This document shows, piece by piece, positions 60,037 to 64,000 of a stretch of DNA of 64,000 bases (positions are counted from its first letter, which is position 1; the number at the start of each line of letters is the position of its first letter). Made by a program: the position numbers and the translations under genes. The notes under the pieces are model-generated. The model worked only from the letters and a program-made list of their open reading frames with translations, was not told where the DNA came from and searched no databases. The DNA lies in the NCBI RefSeq assembly GCF_039994875.1, contig NZ_CP121196.1, positions 310,001 through 374,000 on the forward strand, given 5' to 3'. This stretch comes from Telmatobacter sp. DSM 110680 (GTDB lineage: Bacteria > Acidobacteriota > Terriglobia > Terriglobales > Acidobacteriaceae).

Positions 60037-61019
60037 ACACTTTTACTTATGCACGCCCGGGCGATGCAGCGGAAGCGCACCGTTTGGGGTCCGCAATCGA
60101 GGCGAAGTATCTCGGTGGCGGTACGAATCTCGTTGATTTGATGCGCGAGGCGCTGGAGCGGCCCGCCGCGCTGGTTGACGTGACCGGCCTTTCCACCACG
60201 ATCGAAGAACGCGAGGGAGGCGGATTGTTGATTGGAGCCGGGGTCCGCAATACTGCGGTCGCTGAGCATCACGCCGTTCGGACTCGCTATCCCGTTCTAG
60301 CACGCGCGATTCTCGCCGGAGCCTCAGCACAGATTCGTAACATGGCAACGGTGGGAGGCAACGTGCTGCAACGAACGCGATGCACCTACTTCTATGACGA
60401 CGATGGAGCACGGTGCAACAAACGCACGCCGGGGCAAGGCTGCGACGCGATTGAGGGCTTCAATCGGACTCATGCGATTCTTGGCGCTTCGTCTGCCTGT
60501 GTCGCGACGCACTCCTCAGACATGTGCGTCGCCTTGGCGGCGCTCGGAGCTATCGTTCATCTTCGCGGGACGAATGGCGAGCGGACCTTACCGATTACCG
60601 ATTTTCACCTTCTGCCGGAAGGGCATCCCGAAACTGAAACAGCACTACAGCCCGGTGAACTGATCACTGCGATCGAACTGCTGCCGGTGTCGTTTGCCGT
60701 CCGGTCAACCTATCGCAAGGTTCGTGACCGTTCGAGCTATGCCTTTGCGCTGGTCTCTGTCGCCGCGGCGCTGGAGTTAAACGATGGGAAGGTAAAGGAT
60801 GTGCGACTGGCACTCGGCGGCGTTGCTCACAAGCCCTGGCGCGCATTCAAGGCAGAGGCAGCGCTCAAGGGCCAACCCGTAACGGAAACTGCATTTCGCG
60901 CGGCAGCGGAAGCGGAGTTGTCCGCGGCAGTGCCGCTGCGCGATAACGCGTTCAAGATCGAACTCGCCAAACGCACCATAACAGCGGTTCTGATGGAACT
61001 TGCCACGGAGAAGGCATGA
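60033..61019 (+). CDS. paoB: FAD-binding subunit with an extra 4Fe-4S motif (PaoB-like)
   Basis: ATG 60033 overlaps the stop of paoA; the longer frame to 59967 is its shadow. 328 residues: FAD-binding AKYLGGGTNLVDLMREALER and AGASAQIRNMATVGGNVLQR. The distinctive insert RTRCTYFYDDDGARCNKRTP followed by GQGC has the cysteine pattern of the additional 4Fe-4S cluster known in PaoB. The C-terminal domain is VRLALGGVAHKPWRAFKAEA. Coupled by ATGA to paoC. Confidence 0.9.
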   Translation: MNTFTYARPGDAAEAHRLGSAIEAKYLGGGTNLVDLMREALERPAALVDVTGLSTTIEEREGGGLLIGAGVRNTAVAEHHAVRTRYPVLARAILAGASAQIRNMATVGGNVLQRTRCTYFYDDDGARCNKRTPGQGCDAIEGFNRTHAILGASSACVATHSSDMCVALAALGAIVHLRGTNGERTLPITDFHLLPEGHPETETALQPGELITAIELLPVSFAVRSTYRKVRDRSSYAFALVSVAAALELNDGKVKDVRLALGGVAHKPWRAFKAEAALKGQPVTETAFRAAAEAELSAAVPLRDNAFKIELAKRTITAVLMELATEKA

Positions 61020-63334
61020 GCGCAATCAAGAATGCGGTACAGGCGGTGATGAAGAAGGCGGTGGAAGTGGCGCCCGACAGCTGGCTTCCGGGCGGCAAGC
61101 CTGATCCGCTCATTCAGCATAAGCATGGGTTGATCGGCGCACCGGTATCGCGCGTGGACGGCCAGCTGAAAGTTACCGGGACGGCTCCGTTCGCGGCTGA
61201 ATTTGCGGTGGAGGGCATGGTCTATGCCGCGCTGGTTTACAGCACAATCCCGAAAGGCCGAATCAAGATGCTGGATACGGCTGCAGCTGAAGCAGCCCCG
61301 GGCGTCGTGCTGGTGATGACGCACAAGAATGCGCCGAAGATGAAGCCGACACCGCTCTTCAATACGAGTCCCAAGGCGGCTGGGCCTACCAGTCTGCCAA
61401 TCCTGCAGGATGATTCGATTCACTGGAATGGCGAAGCGATTGCGGTAGTTCTGGCGGAGACGCAGGAAGAAGCGGATTACGCAAAGTCACTCATTCGCGT
61501 GAGCTATGAGGCCGAGCACGGCATGGTGTCGTTTGATCAGGCGAAGATGCATGCCCGCTTGCCGGAGAGTGTTCTGGGCGAGCCCGCAAAGATAGAAAGT
61601 GGGGATGCCGAAAAGGCGCTTGCTGCCGCTCGATACAAAGTTGACGTCAGCTACATGACGCCGCGCTACAACCACAACGCGATTGAATTGCACGCGGCAA
61701 CTCTCTTCTGGGATGAGGATGGCGACCTCTTCATTCATGACGCCAATCAGGCCGTAGTGCAGTCGGCATGGACGATTGCCCAGGTATTCGGGATCAAAGA
61801 GGAGAACGTGCATATCACGTCGCCGTACGTCGGCGGCGGATTTGGCGGCAAGACACTTTGGCATCACCATGTTCTCGGAGCTGCAGCGGCGAAGGTCTCA
61901 GGGCGTCCGGTTCGAATCGTGCTTTCGCGCGAAGGCGTCTACCGCACCGTGGGCGGGCGTACGACTACCGAGCAGCGCGTTGCCATCGGCGCCAACGCAG
62001 AGGGGAAGTTCGAAGCTCTCATTCACACCGGAACCGCCGCGATGACAGCCCACAACGATTGTCCAGAACAGTTCACCTTTCCGGCGCGACACCTCTATTC
62101 CGCCGCAAACTTCAAAATGGTGCAGCAGGTCGCGGACATGGATATGCTGGCGAACACGTTCATGCGCGCGCCGGGCGAGTCGATCGGCACGTTTGCGCTG
62201 GAATGCACCGTTGATGAGCTTGCCGAGCAAATGGGAATCGATCCGATTGAGCTGCGAATTCGCAACGAGCCAGAAAAGGACCCAACATCGGGCAAGCCAT
62301 TTTCATCGCGACATATCGTGGAAGCATATCGCGCAGGCGCGGAGCGCTTCGGCTGGGATAAACGGAATTCCAAACCGAGTTCGCATCGCGAAGGCGAATG
62401 GCTGGTGGGCATGGGCTGTGCGACAGCGACCTATCCTTACTACCGCATGCCCGGCGGTGCGGCTCGCATCACCCTCACCAAGGATGGTGCCGCTACGATC
62501 GAAGTTGCGGCTCATGAAATGGGAATGGGAACAGCTACCGCGCAAGCCCAGGTTGCGGCGGAACGGCTCGGTCTTCCCATGGAATGCGTGCGCGTGAAAT
62601 ACGGAGATTCCTCGCTGGCTGGACAGTTCCTTGCGGGTGGCTCGTCGCAGACCGCTTCGATTGGAGCATCCGTCATCACGGCACAGCGCGAATTGGTAGC
62701 TCAACTGCTGAAGCTGGCCGGCAAAGACTCTCCGCTGCACGGATTGAGCGCGGACAAAGTCGGCGGCTTGAATAGAGGACTTTGCAAGCTCGATGAGCCT
62801 GCGCGTTGCGAGAGCTATGCGGCCATTCTGCGCCGTGCAAATCGCGACGAAATCACTGCGGAGGCAAGTGCGTCTCCGCCGCTTGAAATGATGCACTGGT
62901 CGATGCATTCATTCGGAGCCATGTTTGCGGAAGTTCTCGTGAATGCGATCACGGGTGAAACTCGCGTCAGCCGCTTTCTGGGTTCATTTGACTGCGGGCG
63001 CATCCTCAATGCGAAGACTGCCAGCAGTCAGTTTCGAGGCGGCATCATTATGGGTATCGGGATGGCGCTGATGGAAGAGACGCAGTTCGACGAGCGCAAC
63101 GGACGCATCGCTAATCCCAGCCTCGCCGAATACCATGTGCCCGTGCACATGGACGTTCCACCTATCGACATCATCTGGACCGACATACCTGATCCGCACA
63201 CTCCCATGGGAGCGCGGGGAATAGGCGAAATTGGCATCACGGGAACCGGCGCGGCAATCGCGAATGCCGTCTATAACGCGTGCGGCAAGCGGGTTCGCGA
63301 GCTGCCAATCACACTGGACAAAATACTGACTTAG
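61016..63334 (+). CDS. paoC: Molybdenum cofactor-binding subunit (PaoC-like)
   Basis: 772 residues, large subunit of the xanthine dehydrogenase family with Moco. SRVDGQLKVTGTAPFAAEFA near residue 45 starts the first domain. Moco contacts: SPYVGGGFGGKTLWHHHVLG, FMRAPGESIGTFALECTVDE and AAHEMGMGTATAQAQVAAER. The catalytic glutamate is in GARGIGEIGITGTGAAIANA. Fits the PaoC/YagR aldehyde oxidoreductase, which detoxifies aromatic aldehydes. A terminator follows about 105 bases after the stop. Confidence 0.9.
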   Translation: MSAIKNAVQAVMKKAVEVAPDSWLPGGKPDPLIQHKHGLIGAPVSRVDGQLKVTGTAPFAAEFAVEGMVYAALVYSTIPKGRIKMLDTAAAEAAPGVVLVMTHKNAPKMKPTPLFNTSPKAAGPTSLPILQDDSIHWNGEAIAVVLAETQEEADYAKSLIRVSYEAEHGMVSFDQAKMHARLPESVLGEPAKIESGDAEKALAAARYKVDVSYMTPRYNHNAIELHAATLFWDEDGDLFIHDANQAVVQSAWTIAQVFGIKEENVHITSPYVGGGFGGKTLWHHHVLGAAAAKVSGRPVRIVLSREGVYRTVGGRTTTEQRVAIGANAEGKFEALIHTGTAAMTAHNDCPEQFTFPARHLYSAANFKMVQQVADMDMLANTFMRAPGESIGTFALECTVDELAEQMGIDPIELRIRNEPEKDPTSGKPFSSRHIVEAYRAGAERFGWDKRNSKPSSHREGEWLVGMGCATATYPYYRMPGGAARITLTKDGAATIEVAAHEMGMGTATAQAQVAAERLGLPMECVRVKYGDSSLAGQFLAGGSSQTASIGASVITAQRELVAQLLKLAGKDSPLHGLSADKVGGLNRGLCKLDEPARCESYAAILRRANRDEITAEASASPPLEMMHWSMHSFGAMFAEVLVNAITGETRVSRFLGSFDCGRILNAKTASSQFRGGIIMGIGMALMEETQFDERNGRIANPSLAEYHVPVHMDVPPIDIIWTDIPDPHTPMGARGIGEIGITGTGAAIANAVYNACGKRVRELPITLDKILT

Positions 63335-63438
63335 CGAATCGAGGAGACTACAAATCTTGCGCTATTTTGACGGCGATCTGATGCTGTCGTTTGACTGGGA
63401 GAGTTTCAAAGGAGGGGGATATAGAGGTGCAAACAGCA

Positions 63439-63462
63439 AAAACGGATCTCGCGATCCGTTTT
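63439..63462 (+). terminator. Rho-independent terminator of the pao operon
   Basis: AAAACGGATC (63439-63448), loop TCGC, GATCCGTTTT (63453-63462). A perfect 10-bp stem with T-rich 3' side. It ends the pao operon; the weaker T-run allows function in both directions. Confidence 0.8.
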
Positions 63463-63483
63463 GAGTTTCATCTTCAAATGACT

Positions 63484-63509
63484 TGGTGCCGAAGAAGGGA
63501 TTTAAACCC
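63484..63509 (-). other. tRNA 3'-end-like fragment, probable attachment site of the right-edge element
   Basis: The minus strand reads GGGTTTAAATCCCTTCTTCG followed by GCACCA: a T-arm-like segment, acceptor 3' strand CTTCGGC, discriminator A and CCA. The T loop has TTTAAAT where TTCAAAT is expected, and homology stops just before the T stem 5' side, so this is a 26-base fragment rather than a gene. The acceptor is of the Leu/other GCCGAAG type. Integrases often use tRNA 3' ends, and an integrase starts 93 bases downstream. Confidence 0.6.
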
Positions 63510-63601
63510 AAGCATAACTAAACACAATATAATCATACAGTTAATTATTCACAAGAGCCCGTGCTATGGTCATGCTAATGTAATTGGCAAGGAAAAGCGC
63601 C

Positions 63602-64000
63602 GTGGCGAACAGCAAAGTGGCTCTGGTGAGAAGAGTCAAAACGGACAAAGGCTGGAGATATTACCCGGCCGCTTACGCCGCGAACGGTAAGGTACAACCC
63701 GGACTGGTCATCGCCGATGATAAGGAAGTCAAGTACACGGTTGGGCACTACGCGCTGCGGTACTACCAGGGAACGAGGCTCATCTTTGAGGCTCTCAAGG
63801 GAGCCACTCCCGCCGGAGCCGAAGCCAAGCGCATGTTGAAGGAATCGCGCCTATCGGCATTGATCGTCGCAAGAGAAGCCGGAATCGCCATCAAGACATC
63901 CGATCCTTTGAAGCGTAAGACTCTCGCTGCCCAGCTCAGTCAATTCCTAACGGACACCGCAGACCGTGGATCACTGAAGGCTTTCGAAGCTTATCGGCTG
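63602..64000 (+). CDS. Site-specific tyrosine recombinase, N-terminal part (cut by right edge)
   Basis: GTG at 63602 follows AAGGA at good spacing and the frame stays open to the window end (133 codons). VALVRRVKTDKGWRYYPAAY and VGHYALRYYQGTRLIFEALK are the typical N-terminal arm-binding part of a family of acidobacterial integrases, followed by a core-binding start (TLAAQLSQFLTDTADRGSLK). The catalytic domain lies beyond the edge. With the tRNA-end fragment just upstream it marks the left end of a second integrative element. A longer overlapping frame from 63391 is not used because its composition is not protein-like. Confidence 0.8.
   Translation, partial: MANSKVALVRRVKTDKGWRYYPAAYAANGKVQPGLVIADDKEVKYTVGHYALRYYQGTRLIFEALKGATPAGAEAKRMLKESRLSALIVAREAGIAIKTSDPLKRKTLAAQLSQFLTDTADRGSLKAFEAYRL

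Noticed and set aside
63391..63690. A 99-codon plus-strand frame at the right end
   Set aside because: It passes through a terminator and tRNA fragment and overlaps the clearly better integrase frame from 63602.
1..64000. CRISPR arrays, rRNA genes, complete tRNA genes and riboswitches
   Set aside because: I looked for regularly spaced repeats and for known structured-RNA signatures and saw none; only the tRNA 3'-end fragment at 63484 qualifies.

Overview
The window reads as a chromosomal segment of a Gram-negative, free-living heterotroph, most likely an acidobacterium of the Terriglobia/Acidobacteriaceae type. This rests on lipid A/Kdo genes, moderately high GC, many secreted carbohydrate-active and peptidase-like proteins, choice-of-anchor D repeats, PSD1/DUF1501-type genes and short dispersed palindromic repeats. 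The assignment is inference: no rRNA or other taxonomic marker is present.

Layout. 1-3354 is a minus-strand LPS inner-core operon (waaA, lpxK and a waaC-like heptosyltransferase cut by the left edge). 3400-8913 is a 5.5-kb integrative element. It has a 10-bp repeat at both ends, TGGACACC-type putative integrase arm sites inside both ends, a frameshifted tyrosine recombinase and a minus-strand set of small unknown genes, including a sigma-region-4-like protein and a membrane protein. It sits immediately in front of a gene for a secreted protein (8915). 9593-16629 is housekeeping: tag, a Coa1-like protein, queD, pncA, a GIY-YIG gene bracketed by inverted repeats, a DinG/YoaA-type helicase and der. 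16727-24334 is mostly minus strand: two tandem AhpD-like proteins, an APC permease, an M1-like pseudopeptidase overlapping rlmB, a YdeI-family protein, a DMT exporter and an ASCH protein. 24621-26476 carries an ECF sigma factor with a membrane partner and a zinc-ribbon membrane protein.

26515-44613 is a catabolic/secretory region: a very large lipoprotein glycosidase with four ASH repeats, an S9 peptidase, a barrel-SUMF1 fusion, a sugar permease with ribokinase, and a four-gene minus-strand operon (DUF1549/DUF1553 cytochrome, DUF1501, DUF2231-cytochrome-LRR, NHL propeller) of the kind best known from Planctomycetes.

44875-51346 is a tightly coupled operon matching staphyloxanthin-type C30 carotenoid tailoring: two CrtN/CrtP-like desaturase/oxidases, an aldehyde dehydrogenase fused to DUF2141, a CrtQ-like glycosyltransferase and a CrtO-like acyltransferase. 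No crtM-like synthase lies in the window. 51477-54641 is a four-gene overlapping operon of a PfkB kinase with an osmoprotectant-type ABC transporter. 54752-63334 has a DUF5996 protein, a 1181-residue GH2 enzyme with discoidin-like domains, and a PaoABC-type molybdenum aldehyde oxidoreductase. The right edge enters a second integrative element: a tRNA 3'-end-like fragment followed by the start of another tyrosine recombinase.
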